Origin: Candidatus Latescibacterota bacterium
Lineage (GTDB): Bacteria; Latescibacterota; 4484-107; B68-G9
Reading direction: 5' to 3'
NCBI GenBank assembly: GCA_012962735.1
Contig: DTXA01000114.1
Location: 1-20,097 of the forward strand
Length of the DNA: 20,097 nt
Positions 8,437 through 15,929 of the stretch are shown piece by piece. How positions within the stretch are numbered: position 1 is the stretch's first letter; each line of letters begins with the position of its first letter. A program made the translations under genes and the position numbers. The notes beneath the pieces were generated by a model. That model did not search any database. It was not told where the DNA came from and saw nothing but the letters and a program-made list of their open reading frames with translations.

Positions 8437-9221
8437 AGGGTCACCTCCTCCCCGTCGAACACCGGCCCGTCCTTACAGGCCAGGAGGTACCCCCCAGCCC
8501 TCGCCCGCACCGCACAGCCCATACACGCCCCTACACCACACGCCATCACCTCCTCTACCGAGATCTGGCAGGGCAAGCCTTTAGCCTCGACCAGCGCTAC
8601 GACCCTCCTCAGCATACCGGATGGCCCGCAGGCGTATACGAAATGGGACGGCTCGAGCTCGCGCTCCAAAAGCTCCACAACGGTCCCCCGAAACCCAAGA
8701 GAGCCGTCCTCGGTGGCGACCCGGACCTCAGCTCCGACCTCCCTCAAGATGCCCTCTCCCAAAAGCTCTCCTGCGGATGCCGCCCCCAAAAGGACCGTAG
8801 GCCCGTATCCCAGCTCCCGAAGCCTCTGAGCCCAGAATATCAGGGGAGCCACGCCCATCCCCCCGGCGACGAGCAGGGGGGGACCGTGGGGCGGCCGGAA
8901 TCCCCTCCCTAAGGGCCCGAGCACCTTGAGCTCCTCCCCGGGCCTCCTTTCGGACAGTAAGGCAGTACCCCGTCCCACGACTCGGTACATCACCTCGACC
9001 TCCTCCCCCACCACACGACACACGCTGAAGGGCCGTCGCAAGAGAGGGTCGTAGGTCGGGCCCACCCTGAACATCAGGAACTGGCCTGGGGCGGCCTCCC
9101 GGGCCACTTGGGAGGCCCCTATGCGCAGGAGGAAGGCACGACGACCAACTGAGATGTGTGAGGTTATGGGAACCTTCCCCTCAAACACGTCACCCTCCCG
9201 TAGAATCTGCGGCGGTCGCAT
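8433..9221 (-). CDS. pyrK: PyrK-like FAD/[2Fe-2S] electron transfer subunit
   Basis: Ferredoxin-reductase-type flavoprotein of 262 residues resembling the electron transfer subunit of class 1B dihydroorotate dehydrogenase, which passes electrons from the catalytic subunit to NAD+. RPFS (63-66) binds FAD, GGMGVAP (120-126) and YACGPSGML form the nucleotide site, and Cys 228, 233, 236 and 249 match the C-x4-C-x2-C-x12-C iron-sulfur pattern. The frame extends to 9269, but ATG 9221 has GGAGG just upstream and starts near the first beta strand. The gene overlaps the TPR gene by 32 bp and the symporter by 4 bp. No pyrD or other pyrimidine gene is in the window, so a partner other than dihydroorotate dehydrogenase is possible; related subunits serve other NAD(P)-linked oxidoreductases. 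Confidence 0.88.
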   Translation of the reverse strand: MRPPQILREGDVFEGKVPITSHISVGRRAFLLRIGASQVAREAAPGQFLMFRVGPTYDPLLRRPFSVCRVVGEEVEVMYRVVGRGTALLSERRPGEELKVLGPLGRGFRPPHGPPLLVAGGMGVAPLIFWAQRLRELGYGPTVLLGAASAGELLGEGILREVGAEVRVATEDGSLGFRGTVVELLERELEPSHFVYACGPSGMLRRVVALVEAKGLPCQISVEEVMACGVGACMGCAVRARAGGYLLACKDGPVFDGEEVTL

Positions 9222-10743
9222 CCGCCCTCCAGAAGGAGAGTTTCTTTCGGGCGAACCTGCCCGTCTCATCCTCCGGAAAGCGCTCGGCCAGCTCCTGATA
9301 GGCAGCTAAGGCCTTCAGGGAGTCCCGGAGGACGTGCTCGTAGGTCCAGGCTACTGCGTATGCGGCCCGGGATGCATAAGGGCTTTCGGGGTGACGGCGC
9401 AGGACCTCCCAGTACAGGGGGAGGAACACTTCGGGGGGCTCTCCGGAGAGCCGGGCCCGTTCCGCCCGGAGAAAGAGCTCCCTCCCCCCGTCCTCTCGAA
9501 GGACCCTGGCGGGCTCGGAGTCCGGGTACCGGCGCAGGAGCTCCCGGAAGGCAGAGTCCGCCGAGGCCGTGTCGTTCAGAGCATTCCGAAGTATCCATCC
9601 GATGGCATACAGCGCCTTCGGGGCGAATGCGTCCTCCGGGAATTCCCTCAGGATTTGACGATAGGCCGTCAGGGCCGAATCTGGGTGGCTGAGCTCCAAA
9701 AGGAGGAACTCGGCCAATGTCGTACGATCCCGGACGTCCCCGGTTGAATCTGCCCGGGCCCTGAGTTCCCCCCAACGCCTCAGCTTCTCCCCGTACTCCC
9801 GAGCCTTCCGGGCCTCCTCGCAGGGGACGCCCTCCTCTAAGGCCTTCTCGAAGGCGTCCATGGCCTCCCCCCAGCGCCCCAAGCGGAACAGCAGCATTCC
9901 GGACTCCCACCGAGCCCGGACGGCCTGGCGGGTCTTGGGGAACGATCTGACCACCTCCGCATAGGCCTTCAAGGCCTCCTCCGGCCGGCCCATCCGGGCG
10001 TACACCCTCCCCACGCCCGAGAGGACCTCAGCCGAACCTCCCCGCTCCAGGCCTTTGTATATCTCCAAGGCCTCCTCGTACCTCTCCATGTCCGACATGG
10101 CCTCCGCAAGCTCCTCCCGAAGGCTGCCGGACAGGTCTCGGGGGGGTTTCTTCCTCAGGAGGTCCCGGATGATGCGCTCGGCCTCCTCCGGCCTCCCGGC
10201 CCTGCGGTACGTCCGGCCGAGCTTGAGACCTAGGTCGAACCTCTCCGAGCCCTTGGCACACTGAAGGGCCTTCCCGTACCAGGGGAGGGCCTTCTCCGGG
10301 TCGTCGTACAGGTCCCCCAAGGCGACCATTGCCCGGCAGGACCATCGTCCTTCCTCCTCGGCCAGGTCCAGCAGGACGGAAAGGGCTTCCTCCCTACGGC
10401 CGGCCTCGCCAAGAGCCAAGCCCTCCCAGTATCGGGCCTCCTCCGCAAGCTCGCTCTCCGGGAAGAACTCTCGTAGTTCCTGGAATTTCCGAGCAGCCTT
10501 GTCGTACTCACCTATGCGGTACAAGGCCTTGCCCAAAAGCAGAAGGCTGTCGTCCACCCAACGGCTCTCGGGGTAAAAAGCTATCACCTTGGAGGCCTTT
10601 CTGATCACCTGGTCGTAGAGGACCCCCACGTCCCTGCCCTGCGCCCTTTCCTCCTCGGCCCGCTCGAAGAGCCTACAGGCGTTGTAGTAGGCGTTGAAGT
10701 AAGCACAGCCCAGAAAGAGGAGGAAGGCGAGCCGCCGCATCAT
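9190..10743 (-). CDS. TPR outer-membrane lipoprotein
   Basis: Protein of 517 residues with a short lipoprotein-type signal ending FLGC (Cys about 13), followed by AYFNAYYNACRLFERAEE. I recall this GCAYFN-x-x-YNA start from lipidated TPR proteins of FCB-group bacteria. The remainder is a solenoid of TPR units, for example GKALYRIGEYDKAARKFQEL, GRVYARMGRPEEALKAYAEV and YRQILREFPEDAFAPKALYA, resembling YbgF/BamD-like scaffolds. Likely attached in the envelope and involved in assembly or binding of partners; no catalytic motif is seen. ATG 10743 has GGAG 5 bases upstream; a second ATG follows at once. It is the first gene of the minus-strand cluster, and its start overlaps the TAA closing repeat copy 2. 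Confidence 0.9.
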   Translation of the reverse strand: MMRRLAFLLFLGCAYFNAYYNACRLFERAEEERAQGRDVGVLYDQVIRKASKVIAFYPESRWVDDSLLLLGKALYRIGEYDKAARKFQELREFFPESELAEEARYWEGLALGEAGRREEALSVLLDLAEEEGRWSCRAMVALGDLYDDPEKALPWYGKALQCAKGSERFDLGLKLGRTYRRAGRPEEAERIIRDLLRKKPPRDLSGSLREELAEAMSDMERYEEALEIYKGLERGGSAEVLSGVGRVYARMGRPEEALKAYAEVVRSFPKTRQAVRARWESGMLLFRLGRWGEAMDAFEKALEEGVPCEEARKAREYGEKLRRWGELRARADSTGDVRDRTTLAEFLLLELSHPDSALTAYRQILREFPEDAFAPKALYAIGWILRNALNDTASADSAFRELLRRYPDSEPARVLREDGGRELFLRAERARLSGEPPEVFLPLYWEVLRRHPESPYASRAAYAVAWTYEHVLRDSLKALAAYQELAERFPEDETGRFARKKLSFWRADATAADSTGG

Positions 10744-10829
10744 TATATCTCCAAGAAATGATCGTTCACTTTAAAGAGACCTTCTTCTCGGTCTAATATT
10801 AAGGGGCCCCAAAAAGTATCTGAGCGCTG
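10743..10829 (-). repeat. Dispersed junction repeat, copy 2 (between Gfo/Idh and TPR genes)
   Basis: Bases 10745-10772 match 12959-12986 at 27 of 28 positions; TCGGTCTAA recurs 15 and 12 bases further on, and CCCCAAAAAGTATCTGAGCG (10807-10826) matches copy 1 exactly. On the minus strand one frame reads ALRYFLGP and the next reads LILDREEGLFKVNDHFLEI then TAA. The two blocks are frameshifted relative to each other, as in a relic. The TAA overlaps the TPR gene ATG as TAATG, and the repeat supplies that gene's GGAG ribosome-binding site. It starts 3 bases beyond the Gfo/Idh stop. Confidence 0.75.
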
Positions 10830-10832
10830 GGG

Positions 10833-11810
10833 CTATAATATCTCCACTACCTCCCCCGTCTCCATCGACCGGTTGGCGGCCAGGGTGACCTCCAAGGTCC
10901 GGAACGCATCCCCGTAGTCCGAACGTATTCTGGAGGGGTCTCCCGTCCGCACGGCCTCCACAAAGGCTCGGTCCTCCAGCTCGAAGCCGTCCTGGAAGGA
11001 GGGGAACTCCTCGAGGCATCGGGGGGTGAGGACGCGGACCTTGGCCCCGGCCGTGTACTCTATCAGCTTGCGCTTACAGATGAGGAACATCTGGAAGGGG
11101 TACTCGCGGGTGATCTCGGGGAAGAGGGCATAGGTGCAGATAAGGTTCCCCACTACGCCGTTGCGGAACGTGAAGACCGTGGCACTGGCATCGTCCCCTG
11201 TATAGAGGGGCTCCTCCGGGAACAGGCCCCTTATCCTGCGGCTGTATACGGCCTCCACCTCGCCCACCAGGTACCTGGCTAAGTCCACAAGGTGGGTGGC
11301 CTGGTCCACAACCTGGCCGCCAGCGGCCTCCTTGCTCTTTATGGAGTCCACCACAGGGATGGTCCAGAAGACCCTGATGTGCACCATGGCCAATGCCTCC
11401 CCCTCGAGCAGCTCCCGGAGCTTCCCCACTATCTCTAAGTATCGGGACATATACCCCACGCTGTGGAGGAGCCCTGAGCCCATTACCTCGTCCCGCACGG
11501 CCCTGGCCTCGTTTAAGTCCACGGCCACGGGCTTCTCCAATAAGAAAGGGACCTTATACCTCAAGGCCAAACGCACGTGTTCAGAGTGCCGATTGGCAGG
11601 GGAGCAGATCCAGACCGCATCCGGCCTCTCCCGCTCCAACATCTCCCCGCAGTCTGCGTACGGCCGAGCGCCCGTGGCCTCGGCCAGGGCATCTGCGGAC
11701 TCCGGGACGATGTCGCAGACCCCGACGATCCGCACCCCTTCTATCTTCCCGAGTCGGTGGGCGTGGGCCTTTCCCATCCGGCCCGCTCCGATAATGGCTA
11801 TACGGGTCAT
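10833..11810 (-). CDS. Gfo/Idh/MocA family oxidoreductase
   Basis: NAD(P)-dependent sugar or polyol dehydrogenase of 325 residues, a normal length. The N-terminal Rossmann fold has GAGRMG (8-13), and Glu-Lys-Pro (92-94, LLEKPVAVDL) carries the catalytic lysine. GGQVVDQATHLVDLARYL (164-181) holds the Asp169/His173 pair typical of the C-terminal alpha/beta domain. Substrate unknown; inositols, aldoses and their derivatives are common for the family. AGGAGG lies 7 bases before ATG 11810, and the ATG overlaps the amidohydrolase stop as ATGA, so these two genes are translated together and probably act in one catabolic route. Repeat copy 2 follows immediately. Confidence 0.93.
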   Translation of the reverse strand: MTRIAIIGAGRMGKAHAHRLGKIEGVRIVGVCDIVPESADALAEATGARPYADCGEMLERERPDAVWICSPANRHSEHVRLALRYKVPFLLEKPVAVDLNEARAVRDEVMGSGLLHSVGYMSRYLEIVGKLRELLEGEALAMVHIRVFWTIPVVDSIKSKEAAGGQVVDQATHLVDLARYLVGEVEAVYSRRIRGLFPEEPLYTGDDASATVFTFRNGVVGNLICTYALFPEITREYPFQMFLICKRKLIEYTAGAKVRVLTPRCLEEFPSFQDGFELEDRAFVEAVRTGDPSRIRSDYGDAFRTLEVTLAANRSMETGEVVEIL

Positions 11811-12634
11811 CCCTCAACCTCCTGTAAGGGCACGAGTTTATATGCGTTCCTCCAGAAGATCTTCTCCCCTACCTCCTCCGGCAGGTCCAGGGAGCGCAGG
11901 TGCTCCAAGTGCTGTGTGTCGTGGTAGTCGGTGCCGTAGAGAAGCTTATCCTGGAAAGTTATCAGGAACTCCCTCCCCCCGTCCTCCTGACGTTTGAGGG
12001 CGCCCAGCCCCGAGCCCGCCGAGAGGTCGCCGTAGAGGTTGGGATACTGCTCCAACATACGCCAGATGGGGCCCCTATGGACCACAGGGCCTTTCGGGTA
12101 AGCATCGCCCAGCTCGTTGTCCTGCTCCTCTGCGATGTAGCGCCACCACCCCGGCCCATGGGCGATGAAGACAGTTTCCGGACACTTGCGAAGCGCGTTT
12201 TCTATGGCCTCCAGCTCCCCACCGTACCACGGGGAACCTGGGCCCATGGGGACATCTAAGTGGAAGAGAACCGGCCAGCCCACCTCGGCGCAAGCCCGGA
12301 AGACGTATACCGCATCCGGGTTATCGTACCTTATGCGCACCTTAAGCTCTCCGTATCCCCGAAATCCCTTGCGGGCGTATTCCCGCACGATGGAGACCGC
12401 CTCCGGCCTCCTGGGGTCCGGGGCGTAAAACGGAACGAACCTGTCCGGGTATGCCCTCCAGGCAGCCTCTACCGCATAGGGGTCAAGGTAGGAATACCAC
12501 CTGGTCAGGCCGCCGTCCCGTTCCTCCCAGGTGAGCAGCCATGCCTTGTCTATACCGTTCTCGTCCATGTAACCTACGAGCCGTTGGGCGTCGTACCCGT
12601 GCCAGTTCGTATGCTGGTGGGCGTCCAGGACCAT
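11807..12634 (-). CDS. Amidohydrolase 2 family metal-dependent hydrolase/decarboxylase
   Basis: Predicted 275-residue TIM-barrel enzyme of the amidohydrolase 2 (ACMSD-like) family. It would act on a small cyclic or carboxylated substrate such as a lactone, which is inference. DAHQH supplies the metal pair His6/His8, HLDVP the next His (125), IAHGPG another (159), and GTDYHDT the catalytic Asp (236). The reading frame extends to 12784, but the extra residues are translated from the decayed neighbour; ATG 12634 has AAAGGAGG just upstream and starts exactly at the first barrel strand. It overlaps the Gfo/Idh gene, which suggests a shared pathway. No promoter is evident directly upstream. Confidence 0.9.
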   Translation of the reverse strand: MVLDAHQHTNWHGYDAQRLVGYMDENGIDKAWLLTWEERDGGLTRWYSYLDPYAVEAAWRAYPDRFVPFYAPDPRRPEAVSIVREYARKGFRGYGELKVRIRYDNPDAVYVFRACAEVGWPVLFHLDVPMGPGSPWYGGELEAIENALRKCPETVFIAHGPGWWRYIAEEQDNELGDAYPKGPVVHRGPIWRMLEQYPNLYGDLSAGSGLGALKRQEDGGREFLITFQDKLLYGTDYHDTQHLEHLRSLDLPEEVGEKIFWRNAYKLVPLQEVEG

Positions 12635-12674
12635 ACCCCCTCCTTTGATAGCCCCAAAAAGTTCTTCGCCTCGC

Positions 12675-12902
12675 GGGGAGCTCGAACCAGATAGTGTCCC
12701 CCCGGAATTCGGCGTATCCCTCCAGATACGCTGCCATGGCACCCGGGCCGAAGTTAGACCAGATACCTGGGAAGGCCTCCCCAAAGAAGGCTGTGCACTC
12801 CCACTCCGTCCAGTAGGCCCTCCAAAGCTCGTCCCAGTCGGGCTCCTGTCCCGTTCTGACCCACCTGTCGGCCCAGTATCCCACGCCCTCTACTTCAGTC
12901 CT
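12675..12902 (-). pseudogene. Relic of a uroporphyrinogen-decarboxylase-like (URO-D/MtaA superfamily) gene
   Basis: About 76 codons between an in-frame TAG (12905) and the amidohydrolase leader resemble an internal part of URO-D-like proteins. Words such as YWADRW, EPDWDELWRAYW, ECTAFFGEAFPGIWSNFGPG and EFRGDTIWFELP are characteristic, by my recollection. A full protein would be 330-400 residues, so both ends are missing. After WFELP the frame turns into unrelated sequence (ARRRTFWGY) that runs into the next gene's ribosome-binding site. GTG 12884 could still start translation of the fragment, but there is no good ribosome-binding site. It lies between repeat copy 3 and the amidohydrolase. 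Confidence 0.65.
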
Positions 12903-12956
12903 CTATTGGCCGCATAGGACCTCTACCGAGAAAGCTCCTCAGCTATCCACAAGGTA

Positions 12957-13079
12957 ATATATCTCCAAGAAATGGTCGTTCACTTTGAGGCCTCTCTTTC
13001 GGTCTAAGATAAACCAACTGGAGACCTTAGGGATCCCCAAATATCTTAACGCTGTAAAGATAGAATATAAGGCCATTCC
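12957..13079 (-). repeat. Dispersed junction repeat, copy 3 (longest)
   Basis: This copy contains the 28-base block shared with copy 2 (12959-12986), TCGGTCTAA (12999-13007) and CCCCAAATATCTTAACGC (13035-13052), the counterpart of the CCCCAAAAAGTATCTGAGCG block. On the minus strand one uninterrupted frame reads MALYSIFTALRYLGIPKVSS, then WFILDRKRGLKVNDHFLEI, then YYLVDS and a stop. An inverted repeat TATCTT/AAGATA (13042-13047 and 13057-13062) lies inside. The gene family from which it derives was not recognised. Confidence 0.7.
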
Positions 13080-13092
13080 TTGGGGTGCGCAA
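13064..13092 (-). promoter_or_regulatory. Weak candidate promoter upstream of repeat copy 3
   Basis: On the minus strand TTGCGC (13092-13087) is 17 bases from TATATT (13069-13064). The -10 matches 5 of 6 but the -35 only 3 of 6. If real it would transcribe copy 3, the URO-D relic and the amidohydrolase/Gfo-Idh pair, which otherwise have no visible promoter. Confidence 0.3.
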
Positions 13093-13133
13093 GGGGGGCC
13101 TTCACGACCCCGATCGGTCATACATCGCTCGCT

Positions 13134-14408
13134 CTACATATACCTTCCTTCCCTGGGCACGTATTCCCACAGGATCGCCATCAGCATGGCAGCTGTAAAT
13201 GCGCCCGCCCCCCAGAAGTAGAACGCATGACTCCAGCCGTAGTTGTCCACGAGCCATCCCGTCCCCACCCCCGCAGCGGTCGCACCTACGTATCCCAGAC
13301 CATCTATGAACCCCGCAGCGGACGAGGCCGCCCTCCTCGTACCGTAGTCCATGGGAATCGCCGTCACCATCGTCGTGTGGGCACCGAAGGTGGCGAAGCC
13401 CACCGCGCCGAGGCATATCACGCCCAAGATCGGGGCTGTGCCCGGGGTCTTGGAGAAAAGCAGGACAGATACCCCGGACAGGGCGGACATGATAACGACC
13501 ACCGGTGCCCTCCTGGACTTGAAGAACGCATCGGACGCCCATCCGGCTACAAACGCGCCCAAGGAGCCGGCCAGCGGATAAACTACGGCCCTCGATGCCA
13601 CTCTGGAGATGTCGACCCTGTGGACGTCGAACATGTAGGACGGAACCCAGTACAGAAAGCCGTAGCTCACAAGCCCGAGGGATAGGTAGGCCAGTCCCAC
13701 GCACCACATCCTCGGATTTCCGAGCGTCCGCCTTAGGGTGAACCTAAAGCCCGGATGTCCATCCCCAACAGGGGCCCCCGATGTCCTCCCCTCCCTCGCA
13801 GCCTCGTATTCCTCTATGGGCGGGAGTCCCACATCCTCCGGGGAATTCCTGCACCTTAAGTAGAAATGGACACCGAGGAGCAGGAAGAGGAAGGCCGGAA
13901 CCCAGAACGCATACCTCCACCCGCGGTGGAGGCTCAGGTAGCCCGAAAGGAGCCACGAAAGGGCGTTGCCCACCTGAAAGCTCGAGCCGTAAAGCCCGGA
14001 GATCCTCCCCCTCTCCCTCGGCGGGAACCAGTTAGCCAGGGTTTTCACGCTTGGAGCCCAACCGGTGGCCTGGAAGTACCCATTCGCCCCCCATATGGCC
14101 ACCATAGCCGGAAGGGCTGATGCGAAGCCGAAGAGGAAGTTCAACAGGGCGGAGGCGGATATGCCCAGGGTTATGAGCCTCCTCGCCCCCACCTTATCCC
14201 CGAGCTGACCGTTTACGAACTGGCCGATTGCGTAAACCACGAAGAAGGCGCTCCCTATGGCCCCAAGATCGGTCTTGGAGTACCCGAACTCCTCGGCCAT
14301 TTCCGGCAGGGCGATCGACATGTTGACCCTGCACAGGTAGAACGCCCCATACGTGACCCAGAGGGTCAGGAAGACCCTCCTTTTCCAGTAGCCGAACGCT
14401 CGCTCCAA
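13134..14408 (-). CDS. MFS transporter, organophosphate:Pi antiporter (GlpT/UhpT-like) family
   Basis: Twelve-helix inner-membrane permease of about 424 residues. The N-terminal half reads YLCRVNMSIALPEMAEEFG and GQFVNGQLGDKVGARR (the inter-helix 2/3 motif). NGYFQATGWAPSVKTLANWF with RGRISGLYGSS is close to the GlpT/UhpT signature. A central loop of about 35 residues separates the two six-helix halves. Likely substrates are organic phosphates or sugar acids; the exact one is unknown. The frame opens with GTG at 14414, but that codon lies inside the ribosome-binding sequence AGGGAGGTG, so TTG 14408, spaced 5 bases from GGAGG, is the better start. It lies 10 bp after the alcohol dehydrogenase gene and is probably co-transcribed, suggesting import and oxidation of the same compound. 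Confidence 0.9.
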   Translation of the reverse strand: MERAFGYWKRRVFLTLWVTYGAFYLCRVNMSIALPEMAEEFGYSKTDLGAIGSAFFVVYAIGQFVNGQLGDKVGARRLITLGISASALLNFLFGFASALPAMVAIWGANGYFQATGWAPSVKTLANWFPPRERGRISGLYGSSFQVGNALSWLLSGYLSLHRGWRYAFWVPAFLFLLLGVHFYLRCRNSPEDVGLPPIEEYEAAREGRTSGAPVGDGHPGFRFTLRRTLGNPRMWCVGLAYLSLGLVSYGFLYWVPSYMFDVHRVDISRVASRAVVYPLAGSLGAFVAGWASDAFFKSRRAPVVVIMSALSGVSVLLFSKTPGTAPILGVICLGAVGFATFGAHTTMVTAIPMDYGTRRAASSAAGFIDGLGYVGATAAGVGTGWLVDNYGWSHAFYFWGAGAFTAAMLMAILWEYVPREGRYM

Positions 14409-14418
14409 TTCCACCTCC

Positions 14419-15732
14419 CTAAGCCGGCCTGCGAGGTTCAGGTATGAGGCTCATATTCCCGGTGTACGCGGCCTGGAGCGTTGGCCTTATAAAGGCGTCC
14501 ACGTCTTCCACGTCTATGGGCACAGGCATATTCTGCAGCTTTATCCTCACCTGGGGGTCCTTAGCCGCCTCCACCATGACATTGACCTGCTCGGGGGGGA
14601 CCCCGGCCTCCTCCAACGTCGTGGGGAACCCGATGGCTTTGGAGAACGCTATCATACCCCCGGCCACGATCTCCGCCAACCTACGCCCCCCGATCCTCCC
14701 AAGGTCTACGCTGCTTTCTATAAACCCTTCCCTCTGGAAGATCCCCCCCACGACCCTGTTCTGCTCCTCTATAGCCTCGGCGAAGAGGACGGTGTAGTAA
14801 GGGTTGAGCACGGCGCACGCCCTTCCGTGGGCGAGGTAGTGGGTCAGTTGGTAGCTCCCTAAGTGGCCTGCCCCGGTCCCCGCGCTCTCCACTCGTCCGG
14901 TGTCCGGGTTTAACTTGCTTATCATTATGGCATATCCCCCTAAGTCTGTGCCCAGCCCCAGTGCGACCCTGGCATCGAGGTCGTCGGGGTCCTCGACGGC
15001 CTTGAGGAGGTTCCCGACGATGAGCCCTATGCCGATCCGTGCGATCTCCTCGACCTCCTCGTAATAACACTTCCCCGTGGCGCCCGTGAAGACCTCCCAA
15101 CAATGAGCTATCCCGTCTAAGGCTCCGTCCAAGGTCAGGTCCTTCGGGGCGCTTATAGTGACCCTGTAATCGAACACGGCCGCTGGAGGGGTTATGGCCT
15201 GGTCCGCTATGAGCTTCTTGATCCCGGTGGCCGGGTCCGTCACGTTGGAGTACTTGGTCAGATGAGCCCCTGAACCCGAGGCCGTCTGCACCGCTATGAC
15301 CGGTATAACGGACTTCCCCTCGGAGGCCCTCGTCACCTCGCCAGTTCCGAAATACAGCTCTATCTCCGAAGGCCCATACCTGGCGAGGACCGAGGCGGCC
15401 TTCACCGCATCTATGACGCTGCCCCCTCCCACGGCCACGACGACCTCCGGCTTCGTCTTAGATATAGCAAGGGCTATGCGGTATACATCGTCCTTGGGCG
15501 TATTGGGGCGGGACCCCCTCACGGGCCCTATATACTCTACCCCCCGGTCTCCGATGGACCTTACGACCTCCTCGAGCCAGGGAGCCAGCCACCTGCTCCC
15601 GTTCGCCACGAGCATGGTCCGACCGCCGAACTTAGAGGCGAATTCCCCGACCTTCTCCAGGACACCAACCCCGAAGGCGTAGTTTTGGCCTTTCCAATTC
15701 TTCAGAAGTTCCCTGGCTTTTTCCTTTTCCAT
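14419..15732 (-). CDS. Iron-containing (type III) alcohol dehydrogenase-like protein
   Basis: NAD(P)-dependent dehydrogenase of 437 residues, somewhat longer than the usual 380-400. VAVGGGSVIDAVKAAS (100-114) holds the GGGSxxDxxK dinucleotide motif. DGIAH gives metal ligands Asp206 and His210. The second half of the metal site reads AGTGAGHLGSYQLTH-YLAHG (284-303), with His290 and His302 present. The position where this family normally has the third ligand His appears to be Thr286, so the metal site may be altered; this rests on an alignment by eye. AAAGGAGG stands 6 bases before ATG 15732, which fixes the start despite 32 upstream open codons. It is followed at once by the MFS transporter gene. 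Confidence 0.87.
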   Translation of the reverse strand: MEKEKARELLKNWKGQNYAFGVGVLEKVGEFASKFGGRTMLVANGSRWLAPWLEEVVRSIGDRGVEYIGPVRGSRPNTPKDDVYRIALAISKTKPEVVVAVGGGSVIDAVKAASVLARYGPSEIELYFGTGEVTRASEGKSVIPVIAVQTASGSGAHLTKYSNVTDPATGIKKLIADQAITPPAAVFDYRVTISAPKDLTLDGALDGIAHCWEVFTGATGKCYYEEVEEIARIGIGLIVGNLLKAVEDPDDLDARVALGLGTDLGGYAIMISKLNPDTGRVESAGTGAGHLGSYQLTHYLAHGRACAVLNPYYTVLFAEAIEEQNRVVGGIFQREGFIESSVDLGRIGGRRLAEIVAGGMIAFSKAIGFPTTLEEAGVPPEQVNVMVEAAKDPQVRIKLQNMPVPIDVEDVDAFIRPTLQAAYTGNMSLIPEPRRPA

Positions 15733-15929
15733 CTTCGGCCTCCTTTGTCTCTTTGAAATCGGACAGGTACGGAAAAATGGTGGACGGCCCCGTCCCTTTT
15801 CGCAGACAGGTGAGGCGGGAGGAGACATCTGCTATGGAGGGCGTGTCGATGGCTTGCCGGATACCGGTGGAATTCTATGATATGGTCCGGAGATGGGGGG
15901 CCAAGGGGAAGTTCACAGACCCGAGCGCA
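15733..15929. other. Short intergenic stretch with a possible transposase-end fragment
   Basis: No convincing gene. A plus-strand frame ends DPSAGSPLL and TAG at 15945-15947. I associate an AGSPLL ending followed by a hairpin with the 3' end of TnpB-type genes, so this may be part of a decayed IS200/IS605 element. The alcohol dehydrogenase promoter should lie here on the minus strand but was not identified. Confidence 0.35.
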
